DNA from: Lachnospiraceae bacterium
Lineage (GTDB): Bacteria; Bacillota; Clostridia; Lachnospirales; Lachnospiraceae
DNA: 64,000 nt
Direction: 5' to 3'
NCBI GenBank assembly: GCA_017432565.1
Contig: JAFRIW010000046.1
Coordinates: 1-64,000, forward strand
The translations under genes were made by a program, and so were the position numbers. This document shows, one piece after another, positions 33,491 through 41,691 of the stretch. The stretch's first letter is position 1. Every line of letters begins with the position of its first letter. Under the pieces are notes generated by a model, which saw only the letters and a list, made by a program, of their open reading frames with translations, was not told the origin of the DNA and ran no database searches.

Positions 33491-33666
33491 CGCAATGCCC
33501 GTCGCAGAGCCTGACCGGCAGGCATTGAAAACAACAGAAAATGATCTTATTCTCTGCTACCTGCCAGGCTCGCCTGCAATCGCCGGAGTTCAATTCAGCA
33601 TACAAGCCCAAACCAGTCCATTTCATGAGAATTCTGGTGATTTCTCGAGCCCTATGTGTTTTAATA

Positions 33667-33710
33667 GAAATGTTTGAACAGAAATGTATTTAAGGGAAAT
33701 GGTTTAAGTC
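33667..33710. repeat. three tandem 14-15 bp repeats upstream of the aminotransferase
   Basis: GAAATGTTTGAACA, GAAATGTATTTAAGG and GAAATGGTTTAAGTC in direct tandem (33667, 33681, 33696), ending 38 bases before the ATG. The arrangement is like a regulator iteron. Confidence 0.55.
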
Positions 33711-33748
33711 AGAATACCTGAGAATAAACCACATCACAGGAGGTTTCC

Positions 33749-34906
33749 ATGAGACAGCTCTCCGAGAGAACCGCAGGCTTTACCGATTCCGTCATCCGCA
33801 GAATGACCCGGATTTCCGCCCGTTACGGCGCCATCAATTTATCACAGGGCTTTCCGGATTTTGATCCGCCCAGGCCGATCCTGGAGCGGCTGAAGGAAGT
33901 CGCGGACGAGCCCCTTCATCAGTATTCCATCACCTGGGGCGCTGCGAATACGCGGGAAGCGCTGTGCCGCAAGCAGTCCGCGCTCATGGGCTTTGAACTG
34001 GATCCGGAGCAGGAGGCGGTCATCACCTGCGGCGGCACCGAAGCGATGATGGCGGCGATGATGACCATCGCCAACCCGGGGGACAAAGTGGCGATCTTCT
34101 CGCCCTTCTATGAGAATTACGGCGCGGATACGATCCTCTCCGGCGCCGAGCCGGTTTATGTCCCGCTGGTGCCGCCGGATTATCATTTTGACCCGGAAGT
34201 GCTCGAGGACGCCTTCCGCGGCGGCGCGAAGGCACTGGTTCTGTGCAACCCCTCCAATCCGAGCGGCAAGGTTTTTACGATGGACGAACTGCTGATCATT
34301 GCAGATATCGTGAAGCGCTATGACGCCTTTGTCGTGACGGACGAGGTCTACGAGCACATTGTCTATGCGCCGAACAGACACATTTATTTCGCGTCTCTGC
34401 CGGGCATGCGGGAGCGCACGATCTGCACCGGCTCCCTCTCGAAGACTTATTCCATCACCGGCTGGCGGCTCGGATTCACTCTGGCGCCGCCGGAAATCAC
34501 CGACCGGATCCGGAAGGTGCACGATTTCCTGACGGTCGGCGCGGCCGCGCCGCTGCAGGAGGCCATTGTCACCGGTCTGAATTTCGGCCCGGAATACTAT
34601 CAGCAGCTGCTGGATCTGTATACACAGAAGCGGGATCTTTTCTGCCGCGGCCTCGATGCGGCAGGCATCCGTCACAATGTACCGCAGGGCGCCTACTATG
34701 TCATGGCGGATATCTCGGAATTCGGCTATGAGGACGATCTCCTCTTCTGCGAAGATCTGGCACGGAAGGTCGGCGTGGGCGCCGTGCCCGGCTCCAGCTT
34801 CTTCCACGAGCCGGAGAACCGCTACATCCGGTTCCATTTTGCCAAAAAAGACGAGACACTCCTGGCTGCCCTGGAGCGTCTCGGTGAAATCCGGAAACAT
34901 TTTTAA
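33749..34906 (+). CDS. PLP-dependent aminotransferase, class I/II (aspartate/aromatic type)
   Basis: 385 aa. The fold-type-I landmarks are present: ITWGAANTREALC, LCNPSNPSGKVFTMDEL (substrate carboxylate and PLP Asn), VTDEVYEHIVY (PLP-ring Asp and Tyr), SLSKTYSITGWRLGF (Schiff-base Lys near residue 233) and the C-terminal RYIRFHFAKKDE (Arg for the alpha-carboxylate). It transfers amino groups between amino acids and 2-oxo acids in the cytoplasm; exact substrate not readable. A strong AGGAGG precedes the ATG. It stands alone and converges on the channel gene. Confidence 0.92.
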   Translation: MRQLSERTAGFTDSVIRRMTRISARYGAINLSQGFPDFDPPRPILERLKEVADEPLHQYSITWGAANTREALCRKQSALMGFELDPEQEAVITCGGTEAMMAAMMTIANPGDKVAIFSPFYENYGADTILSGAEPVYVPLVPPDYHFDPEVLEDAFRGGAKALVLCNPSNPSGKVFTMDELLIIADIVKRYDAFVVTDEVYEHIVYAPNRHIYFASLPGMRERTICTGSLSKTYSITGWRLGFTLAPPEITDRIRKVHDFLTVGAAAPLQEAIVTGLNFGPEYYQQLLDLYTQKRDLFCRGLDAAGIRHNVPQGAYYVMADISEFGYEDDLLFCEDLARKVGVGAVPGSSFFHEPENRYIRFHFAKKDETLLAALERLGEIRKHF

Positions 34907-34929
34907 ATCTGCAGAATCCGGAAACAGAA

Positions 34930-37077
34930 TCAGTGCTTGGTAAAGACGATGAGCTTATCCCGCTCCGTCAGCTCGACGCGGGTTTCATCCTGCCAGCCGT
35001 CGAAGAGCACCATCTTCGCGCCCGGGCTGACATAACCGAGCACGACGGTTTTGTTGTCGTCCGGGGCTGCCTCGTAAACCGCGCGGATCAGCTGGGCTGC
35101 CGTGCAGGGCCCCGGAATCTCCTCGAAGAACCGGTGCGCTTTCTTGACATACAGTTCCTTGCTGGTATAGACATCCGAATCCTCCTGATCATACGTCAGG
35201 ATGTCGTTGTAGAATTCGTACATCTCTTCCTTTTCGCTGATCTGGGTGACCATCTTGCTGATATAGCGGTTGCTGATGATGACATTCTCCGCGCTGTAGC
35301 TGCGGATGATGTCATAGTTCTTGGGATCCAGAATTTCATAGATCACATCGATGCTCTCCGGGTCAAAATCCGGATCCTTTTCTTTGCGCATCCGGACGAT
35401 ATCGCGCAGATAGATCAGGTACGTCATCACCGCCGCATCCTGATCCTCTCTGGGATCCGTGTCATCCGACAGAACCAGAATACTGGTGTCGCCCTCATGA
35501 TGGTCGATGTACTGATTGATGGCGTCCGTGATGATCTCCCGGTCGTAGATGTCTGCCGCCACCGCATACCGCACGTAGGGCAGCTCGGCAAAATAATTGA
35601 ACTGTTCCAGGTGCTCTTTCGTGTCAATGATCTCGATGTCCAGGATCTCACTGGTGCGGTAGTGCTCAATCAGCTCCGGATCGCGGAAATTCCACTCGCC
35701 CCGGAAGGCGTTGAAACCGTCGATAATCGAATGAATTTTGCTGTTGTGTCCGAGGATGATGATGTTGCGCTTTTCAAGCCAGAAGTTTTTGTTCAGGCGC
35801 ACGGTGATGGGCGCGTGGTCTGCCGGCGCCTTTCTGGTCTTGCTGATGGCAGATGCCTCCCGCGCCATATAATAGAACTGCTTGCCGCTTTTGCCCGTGA
35901 AGCTGGTGAGCGGGACCGCATCCCGGTGCTCCGGAAAATAGGCTTCGATATAGCTCTGATTGGACTTGTCGTAATCCGTCGGCTCGCTGTAAAACGCGGC
36001 GCCCTTGTTGGAAAACAGTTCGTCGTAAACCAGATTCAGTTCCGGCATGATCGAGAATTGGGACAGGATCTGACCGAGAATGTGATCGACGGAGACCGGC
36101 ACAATGTAACTCTTTCCGTGGCTTTCCTTGTGTTCGATCACCCTGCTCACCAGCTGCATCGTCCAGGGATCCTCCACCTCCACGATGACCTTCTGATTGT
36201 CCCAGGAATCCTCCAGGCCGGTCAGCTCGGCCACCTGAATCAGGGTTTTGAGCAGAGAAGAATTCCCCTTTCCCTCGGATTCATCCCGGATGCCGGCGGG
36301 ACACGCCCCGCTTTTTTCCTGCTGTCCCAGCAGAATGACCGCCTTGGCCTTTTTAATGGAAATGTCATTCAGTTTCTGAATGGAGTAGGTGTCGCCTTCC
36401 CGCACGATGACCGTCAGGCGGTTCCGCGTTCTGTAGCGGGCGACAAAATCATTGACATCCATCCGGCCGAAGCCTTTCTTCCGGGCTTCTCTTTCCAGTG
36501 TCTCCTTTTCCCGCTGCAGCGTGTCGCTGATCCGGTCCCGGATTTCCTGCTCCACCGCATCTCTCCCGCTCTGGACCAGGACCACCACCTTCTCAGCCTC
36601 GTCGCTGTAAAGCATGTCGTTGACGATTTCCGACGCGCGGGAGTTCCAGTTCAGGATAATGGTATGTCCGGAGATCTCCAGCTTCCGGTCGCCGGAATCT
36701 GCCGCTTCGATAAAGTTGGAAATATAGTTGGTGACATATCCGATGATGGCGCCGGTGAAGATGATCATGCCGAGGATGATGATCGCTATGCAGGCGATGA
36801 TGACCGCCACGCCGGCATCGGACAGATCCTCGACCACCAGCGCCATGTTGCCGGGATCCAGAATCATGCTGACAGTGTAATAGACGGAAGGCCAGAAGCC
36901 CCTGTGTTTTAAAGAGGCGGGGGCCAGTGCCGAGATGACCAGCGCACCGGTCAGAAACAGGACCAGATTCAGGAACAGAATCATCATGAGCACCGCGCGC
37001 CGCGGATTCCTGTTGACGTACAGACTGTAACGCTCCTTAAAGGATGCTCTTCTCCCGGTGCCGCTGCCTGCCTTCAT
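34930..37077 (-). CDS. CASTOR/POLLUX-type ion channel protein with RCK-like domains
   Basis: 715 aa. N-terminal hydrophobic segments (VLMMILFLNLVLFLTGALVISAL, about 29-51, and VAVIIACIAIIILGMIIFTGAIIGYV, about 90-115) flank a pore-loop-like stretch YTVSMILDPGNMA. After them comes a long cytoplasmic part with two Rossmann-like units. HTIILNWNSRASEIVNDML (about 138) and NIIILGHNSKIHSIIDGFN are typical of the CASTOR/POLLUX/SYM8 family, where the nucleotide loop is altered from classical RCK GxGxxG. It probably forms a tetrameric cation channel gated by a ligand or Ca2+. Ribosome site AGGAGGACAGAA. Confidence 0.8.
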   Translation of the reverse strand: MKAGSGTGRRASFKERYSLYVNRNPRRAVLMMILFLNLVLFLTGALVISALAPASLKHRGFWPSVYYTVSMILDPGNMALVVEDLSDAGVAVIIACIAIIILGMIIFTGAIIGYVTNYISNFIEAADSGDRKLEISGHTIILNWNSRASEIVNDMLYSDEAEKVVVLVQSGRDAVEQEIRDRISDTLQREKETLEREARKKGFGRMDVNDFVARYRTRNRLTVIVREGDTYSIQKLNDISIKKAKAVILLGQQEKSGACPAGIRDESEGKGNSSLLKTLIQVAELTGLEDSWDNQKVIVEVEDPWTMQLVSRVIEHKESHGKSYIVPVSVDHILGQILSQFSIMPELNLVYDELFSNKGAAFYSEPTDYDKSNQSYIEAYFPEHRDAVPLTSFTGKSGKQFYYMAREASAISKTRKAPADHAPITVRLNKNFWLEKRNIIILGHNSKIHSIIDGFNAFRGEWNFRDPELIEHYRTSEILDIEIIDTKEHLEQFNYFAELPYVRYAVAADIYDREIITDAINQYIDHHEGDTSILVLSDDTDPREDQDAAVMTYLIYLRDIVRMRKEKDPDFDPESIDVIYEILDPKNYDIIRSYSAENVIISNRYISKMVTQISEKEEMYEFYNDILTYDQEDSDVYTSKELYVKKAHRFFEEIPGPCTAAQLIRAVYEAAPDDNKTVVLGYVSPGAKMVLFDGWQDETRVELTERDKLIVFTKH

Positions 37078-37111
37078 TTCTGTCCTCCTGATCTGTCATC
37101 TGAAATAGCCT

Positions 37112-38107
37112 TTACAAAAGCCGGATCGTCCCGGCTGTCTCGCCGTCTGTCAGAAGCAGCAGACTGCTGCAGACTGAAAACAGTACATCACTGTCGTCTG
37201 TGGTGAGCATCAGCGCTTTTCCTTCTTCCGCGAGCCGCTCCAGGCAGCGCGACGTCTTCCGGTAAAATTCGGAGTCCGCGCCGTCCAGAATCAGGACGCT
37301 GCCGCCCAGCGAAAGCCATCGGAGGATTTCCTCCTGGCTCTTTCCCTCTGCGTTCAGGTAGCGCACACCGTGTTCCTCGGCATCCTTCGTGGACTGGTAC
37401 AGTGCCTTTCTCCCGTTACGGTAAAGCTGGCCGGACTGAAGCAAGGCCGCTCCGCCCGCGATCTGCAGCAGCTCCTGCTGCCCTGAGCCGGGCACCCCCG
37501 CGACGCCCAGGATTTCGCCCCGTTCCAGGACAAAATCCGCACTTTTCAGAACATTGCCGCACAGCTTTTCGGCCCGCAGCGCAGACAGGTCCGTCCTGCC
37601 GGAGAGCCGGCGTCTTCCGCTTTCTCCGGCCATGTCGCGGATCAGCCGGTCCCTGGTGCACTGCGACGCGGGATACGTCGCCGCAACACGTCCGTCCCGG
37701 AGGACCGTAATCGTGTCCGCAACAGAAAGAACTTCATCAAGTCTGTGGGAAATATAAAGAATTCCGCAGGAGGCATTCTTCAGCCTCCGGATCATCTGGA
37801 AAAGAAGCCGCGCCTTCTCCTCCGGGAGAAATGCCGTCGGCTCATCATAGATATAGATTCCCTCTTCCCGCAACTCCTGAAGACTGTGAAACGTCCGTTT
37901 TTCGCCGCGGCAGAGAATCGTACCCGTATCGGGCTTTACCTTCCCGAGAAGGACCCGCATCAGCGTTGTTTTGCCTGCGCCGTTACTGCCGACGATCGCA
38001 TGCACCTCGCCGGCCTTCAGTTCAATATTGATGCCGGAAAGAGCCGCGGCACCGGAAAAGCTCTTTCCGATGCCGGACATCTTTAAGATAACTTCCCCTG
38101 ATTTCAC
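37112..38107 (-). CDS. miniaturised RbsA/MglA-type sugar ABC ATPase lacking signature motifs
   Basis: 331 aa, against about 500 for the family, yet both halves are present. Half 1 has Walker A GSNGAGKTT (about 40), then jumps from LREEGI straight to YIYDEPTAFLPEEKA (Walker B, about 84) and ISHRLDEV (His loop, 121). The Q-loop and LSxGQ signature, about 75 residues, are gone. Half 2 shows GVAGVPGSGQQELLQ (the usual degenerate Walker A) and jumps to QEEILRWLSLGGSVLILDGADSE, with signature lost and Walker B altered. It starts at GTG overlapping the rhaB stop by 4 bases, and the frame is intact. No permease or binding protein adjoins. It may be a decayed importer ATPase or a repurposed regulator. 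Confidence 0.75.
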   Translation of the reverse strand: MKSGEVILKMSGIGKSFSGAAALSGINIELKAGEVHAIVGSNGAGKTTLMRVLLGKVKPDTGTILCRGEKRTFHSLQELREEGIYIYDEPTAFLPEEKARLLFQMIRRLKNASCGILYISHRLDEVLSVADTITVLRDGRVAATYPASQCTRDRLIRDMAGESGRRRLSGRTDLSALRAEKLCGNVLKSADFVLERGEILGVAGVPGSGQQELLQIAGGAALLQSGQLYRNGRKALYQSTKDAEEHGVRYLNAEGKSQEEILRWLSLGGSVLILDGADSEFYRKTSRCLERLAEEGKALMLTTDDSDVLFSVCSSLLLLTDGETAGTIRLL

Positions 38108-39507
38108 GCTTTGATTGTCTCCACGCCGAAGGAATCAAAAATACATCTGCGCGCATCCAGCAGATTTTCGAGCTCACCTGCCCGGATCATCTGGACTGCC
38201 AGGTTTCCGATCGCCGTCGCCTCGCCGGGGCCGGCATAGACGGTGCGGCCTGATTTTGCCGCTGTCAGGCGGTTCAGATAATCCGCCTTGGAGCCGCCGC
38301 CGACGATATTGATGGCGTCATAGTGTTTGCCGGTCAGTGCTTCGATCTGCTCCACGGTCCGCGCGTAGCTCTCCGAGAGACTCTGGTAAATCACTGCGGC
38401 GATCTCGCCGACACTCCCGGGCACCTGCTGCCCGGTCCGTCTGCAGTAGTCCTTTATTTCTTCCGTCATGTTGTCGGGAGACATGAAGCACTGGTCGTTC
38501 ACATCCACGCGGGAAGCAAAATTCTTCGCCTCCTCGGCCAGGTCGCAGAGCTGCGCAAAGGAATACGAATCGTTCAGCTCGTGCCGGACCTGCTGGATCA
38601 TCCACAGACCCATGATATTTTTCAGGAAGCGGAAGCGGTAATCATATCCGCCCTCGTTGGTGAAGTTGGCCTTCTGTGCTTCCACGCCGGTCACCGGCTC
38701 CGCATTTTCAACGCCCATCAGGGACCAGGTTCCGGAGCTGATGTAAAGTGTGTCGTCGCTCTGGCTGGGCACCGACATGACGGCGGATGCCGTGTCGTGG
38801 GTAGCGGCCAGAACCACGTCGCAGGTAAAGCCCACGCGCTGAGCAATCGAATCCTGCAGCCGTCCCACCAGCGTGCCGGGCATGGACAGCGGGCGGAAAA
38901 TTTTCTTCGGGAGCAGCAGGCGCTCGATCAGTTCATAATCCCATTCCTTCGTCTCGGCATTCACCAGCTGTCCGGTCGTGGCGTTGGTGTACTCAGAGCA
39001 TTTGTTTCCTGTCAGCAGGAAATTGAAATAGTCGGGAAGGAGCAGAATCGCCGCCGCCTTCTCCAGGGTTTCGGGCTCCTGCAGGCGCGCCGCAGTCAGC
39101 TGATAGATGGTGTTGAAGGGCTGCTTTGCAATGCCGGTCCGCTCATAGAGCTCGCGCTCGGGAATCAGGCGGTAGACTTCTTCATCCACGCCGTCGGTCC
39201 GGTGGTCCCGGTAGCCGTAGGTTCGGCCGATCAGCTGATCGTTTTCATCGAGCAGCGCATAGTCCACGCCCCAGGTGTCGATTGCCAGTGAGGCGGGGAT
39301 TTTTCCGATTTCGGCACATTTTGCAATGCCGATTACGATATTTTCAAACAGGCCCTCGGAATCCCAGTACAGGTGTCCGTTCTCGCGCTTCATGCCGTTC
39401 TCGAAGCGGTAGATCTCCTCCAGCTCGATTTTGCCGTCTCTGATGCAGCCAAGAATGTGGCGGCCGCTGGATGCGCCGATGTCGATTGCAAGATAGTACT
39501 GTTCCAT
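38104..39507 (-). CDS. rhaB: rhamnulokinase
   Basis: 467 aa, FGGY kinase family. It phosphorylates L-rhamnulose to L-rhamnulose-1-P, the aldolase substrate of the metabolosome. The ATPase core opens YYLAIDIGASSGRHILG, with IDTWGVDYALLDENDQLIG, YRDHRTDG, VLAATHDTASAV, YISSGTWSLMGVE and INIVGGGSKADYLNRL as expected for RhaB rather than xylulo- or glycerol kinase. Ribosome site AAGGGGGG. It overlaps the shrunken ABC ATPase by 4 bases. Rhamnose isomerase is not in the window. Confidence 0.95.
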   Translation of the reverse strand: MEQYYLAIDIGASSGRHILGCIRDGKIELEEIYRFENGMKRENGHLYWDSEGLFENIVIGIAKCAEIGKIPASLAIDTWGVDYALLDENDQLIGRTYGYRDHRTDGVDEEVYRLIPERELYERTGIAKQPFNTIYQLTAARLQEPETLEKAAAILLLPDYFNFLLTGNKCSEYTNATTGQLVNAETKEWDYELIERLLLPKKIFRPLSMPGTLVGRLQDSIAQRVGFTCDVVLAATHDTASAVMSVPSQSDDTLYISSGTWSLMGVENAEPVTGVEAQKANFTNEGGYDYRFRFLKNIMGLWMIQQVRHELNDSYSFAQLCDLAEEAKNFASRVDVNDQCFMSPDNMTEEIKDYCRRTGQQVPGSVGEIAAVIYQSLSESYARTVEQIEALTGKHYDAINIVGGGSKADYLNRLTAAKSGRTVYAGPGEATAIGNLAVQMIRAGELENLLDARRCIFDSFGVETIKA

Positions 39508-39528
39508 GATGGTCCCCCCTTTTTTTCT

Positions 39529-40368
39529 TTACACACTCAGAGCCTTCGTCTTGCGATACTGCTCCTTCATTTTGCCGATCATGGAGGTCAGCTCCATGTG
39601 GAAATTGGTCGTCTGTCCGTCCCGCTGATAGATCCGGAGCATCTCGATCTGCCTGCTGCCCTCGGTCACTGCGTAATCTCTCCGGGCCGTCTGCATCCGT
39701 GTCTCCAGTTCCAGCGAGGCATCGTACGCCTCCGGATGCTCGGAGACGAAAGCGACATATTCCTCCTCCGAGAGCTTCATCCGCACAGCTGTCAGATAGG
39801 TCAGGTAATCCTCCTTCGAACCGGAGAGCGTATAGGCTCTGTAGAAATGCTCCGACGCAGTGCGGAAGCGGAAGAGCTCACAGAGAATCATGCCCATCTT
39901 CCGGTAAACCTTTGTGCGGAGTCTGCGCTCCGGCTCGGGAAGCTGGGACAGAAGCGATTCATATTCCTGAAGCGCTTCGTAAGCCCTGCCCTCTCCGGCC
40001 AGATATTCCGCGTGCGCCGCCTTGCGCTCGAAGGGCTCCATGCCCTGGCCCGAGGAAATGATTTTGCGCGTGCGCAGCTGTCTGTCCTTGGTCATATACG
40101 CGGCGTGATTGAGAATGGCGGAGGTAAAGTCAGGCAGAAGCCGTTCCTTGCCGAGATACCCTCCCAGCCGCTCTGCCAGATCCGGCAGGCCGCACTCTTC
40201 GCGCAGCCACTGGACCAGCACCGGGTCCATGATTTCCGCATCCAGGAACTGCGCGCTCTGTACCAGTGAATAGCACAGCTCCTCCAGGGAGTAGATGTTG
40301 CGCTCGATCTTCTGAATCCGATACGGGTTCTTAGCCAGTTTTCCCGTTGTTCTGAGTACTCTTCCCAT
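39529..40368 (-). CDS. TPR-like helical protein of the DUF5716/DUF5717 module
   Basis: 279 aa, all-helical, soluble. Tandem 34-residue-like helix pairs are visible from about residue 115 on (EYLAGEGRAYEALQEYESLLSQLP, VYRKMGMILCELFRFRTASEHFYRAYTLSG), i.e. tetratricopeptide-like repeats, plus a Lys/Arg-rich N-terminus (RVLRTTGKLAKNPYRIQKIERN). It is the third gene of a unit with the HSP70-fold-like and giant proteins upstream (gap 38 bases), and likely binds one of them. Ribosome site AGAGGTGACATTTC. Molecular role unknown. Confidence 0.65.
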   Translation of the reverse strand: MGRVLRTTGKLAKNPYRIQKIERNIYSLEELCYSLVQSAQFLDAEIMDPVLVQWLREECGLPDLAERLGGYLGKERLLPDFTSAILNHAAYMTKDRQLRTRKIISSGQGMEPFERKAAHAEYLAGEGRAYEALQEYESLLSQLPEPERRLRTKVYRKMGMILCELFRFRTASEHFYRAYTLSGSKEDYLTYLTAVRMKLSEEEYVAFVSEHPEAYDASLELETRMQTARRDYAVTEGSRQIEMLRIYQRDGQTTNFHMELTSMIGKMKEQYRKTKALSV

Positions 40369-40406
40369 GAAATGTCACCTCTGATTCCAAGTCTTGTGCC
40401 GCCGCG

Positions 40407-41681
40407 TCACTGCGTCAGTGTGATCTGCTGCTCCCAGGTCAGTCCCGTCGAGGGGAAAATCTCGCCGAAGCCCAGGTCTTCGATGGTGATGCGGACTTTT
40501 CTCGCGCTCAGCATTTCAAAATTCAGACGGATCCGCGTCGTTCTTCCCTCGCGTCTGGGAAGCTCGTCCAGGCGGATCGGGAATTCCCGCTTCTCCTCGC
40601 CGGTCAGCGGCGTCAGAAGCAGTCTGATCTCATTCTCCTCCTCGAGGATCAGCTCTTCACTGCGGTGAACGTCGTACCAGTTGCCGCCCGCGTCCACCAG
40701 CGGGAAGTAGATTTCCTCGCCGTAGGAGATCACATAAATACCGATATTGGATTTCAGCTTATCGTCCGCCAGGAAGAAGAATTTATCGACCCCCTTCGGC
40801 GGGTTGGTGCGGATCAGCGCGCCGAACGCGGCGCCCTTGCTGAACAGGTTGTTTCCCTGGAAGGCGCGGCACTTCTGGCAGATGGTGCGGATCGACCGGT
40901 TCAGCCAGTTTCCGTTAAAGCCTTCTCCGAGAAGAAACGCGGAGTTATAAAACCGCATGGCGAACTGCTCTTCCAGAATCGCGTTGAAGGCAGCGTCCTT
41001 CGCCGGATCGTCCATGGGAAGCGGCGGATAGGTCTGCTCCTCCCGATAGGCAACGACAGGCGTCGTCCGGGTGTTGAAGATCAGTCTCGAGACATGCACG
41101 GAGCGGCCTTCATCCAGCTCGCAGAGCAGGACGGCTTTCTCCCGCAGCTCCGGATCCTGCATCAGCATGTAATGGAAGAAGGAATCCGCATGAGATTCAT
41201 ACAGGAACTCGCAGGAAAGCCGCAGGCGCTCCCGCACGATCTCCAGAATGGCGATCATGTCCGGGGACATCTCCTCGCAGGTAAACAGAAGGGCGGCAAT
41301 CTGATCTGCCGGCACGACGCTTCCCAGCATCAGCAGGCACCGGTTGATGAACAGCGCCAGCAGCGCCGCGGGCGCGTACTCCATCTCCTCCACCTGCACA
41401 GGGCGCCCGTCCAGCGCCTGGTTTACCAGGTGATTGATCAGGATGCCCTCCCCCGACTGGGCGAAGCGCACCGCCTCCTGTCCGCAGACCCACTGATTGG
41501 TGCCGGGCCTCTTGCTCAGTACCGTCGGAATATTGTATTCCTCGGTTCCCTCCACCAGTGCAAAGGTCTCGGGTTCCTTCGGCGCGCCGTGCGCATCGTC
41601 GTAGTAATAGGAGATCTGGCAGTAGTCATCACGAAGATCAAATCCGACCAGATATTTTTTCGTCGTATTTTTGCTGAACAT
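40407..41681 (-). CDS. DUF5716-type protein (actin/HSP70-like fold)
   Basis: 424 aa. It opens KYLVGFDLRDDYCQISYYYDD, which has the look of the phosphate-1 strand-turn-strand of actin/HSP70-type ATPases (fG.D.g...cqisY). It continues with IPTVLSKRPGTNQWVCGQEA and EMEYAPAALLALFINRCLLML. The C-terminal part is beta-rich (NEIRLLLTPLTGEEKREFPIRL), like a substrate-binding sandwich. I recall this family as DUF5716 in Lachnospiraceae. It lies 10 bases after the giant DUF5717 gene, ribosome site GAGGTAGAATC. A chaperone- or cytoskeleton-like role is inference. Confidence 0.65.
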   Translation of the reverse strand: MFSKNTTKKYLVGFDLRDDYCQISYYYDDAHGAPKEPETFALVEGTEEYNIPTVLSKRPGTNQWVCGQEAVRFAQSGEGILINHLVNQALDGRPVQVEEMEYAPAALLALFINRCLLMLGSVVPADQIAALLFTCEEMSPDMIAILEIVRERLRLSCEFLYESHADSFFHYMLMQDPELREKAVLLCELDEGRSVHVSRLIFNTRTTPVVAYREEQTYPPLPMDDPAKDAAFNAILEEQFAMRFYNSAFLLGEGFNGNWLNRSIRTICQKCRAFQGNNLFSKGAAFGALIRTNPPKGVDKFFFLADDKLKSNIGIYVISYGEEIYFPLVDAGGNWYDVHRSEELILEEENEIRLLLTPLTGEEKREFPIRLDELPRREGRTTRIRLNFEMLSARKVRITIEDLGFGEIFPSTGLTWEQQITLTQ

Positions 41682-41691
41682 AGATTCTACC

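Larger units (their letters stand above)
33049..33748. other. 700-base A/T-richer regulatory intergenic region
   Basis: Divergent spacer between the metabolosome operon (-) and the aminotransferase (+). No frame here has both a ribosome site and protein-like composition. It holds a 10-bp inverted pair ATGTGGGATT/AATCCCACAT (33130-33139 and 33224-33233) and a 15-bp direct pair (33412, 33476). Three short tandem repeats lie near the aminotransferase (33667-33710). Function of each is unknown. Confidence 0.6.

Noticed and set aside
33125..33626. Small frames of 62-81 codons in the long spacer, both strands
   Set aside because: No ribosome sites, Cys/Phe-rich nonsense-like translations, and overlap with the repeat structures.
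34933..36912. 659-codon open frame on the + strand
   Set aside because: Mirror of the CASTOR/POLLUX-type gene; His/Arg/Asp-rich translation with no domain, typical of antisense frames at this G+C.
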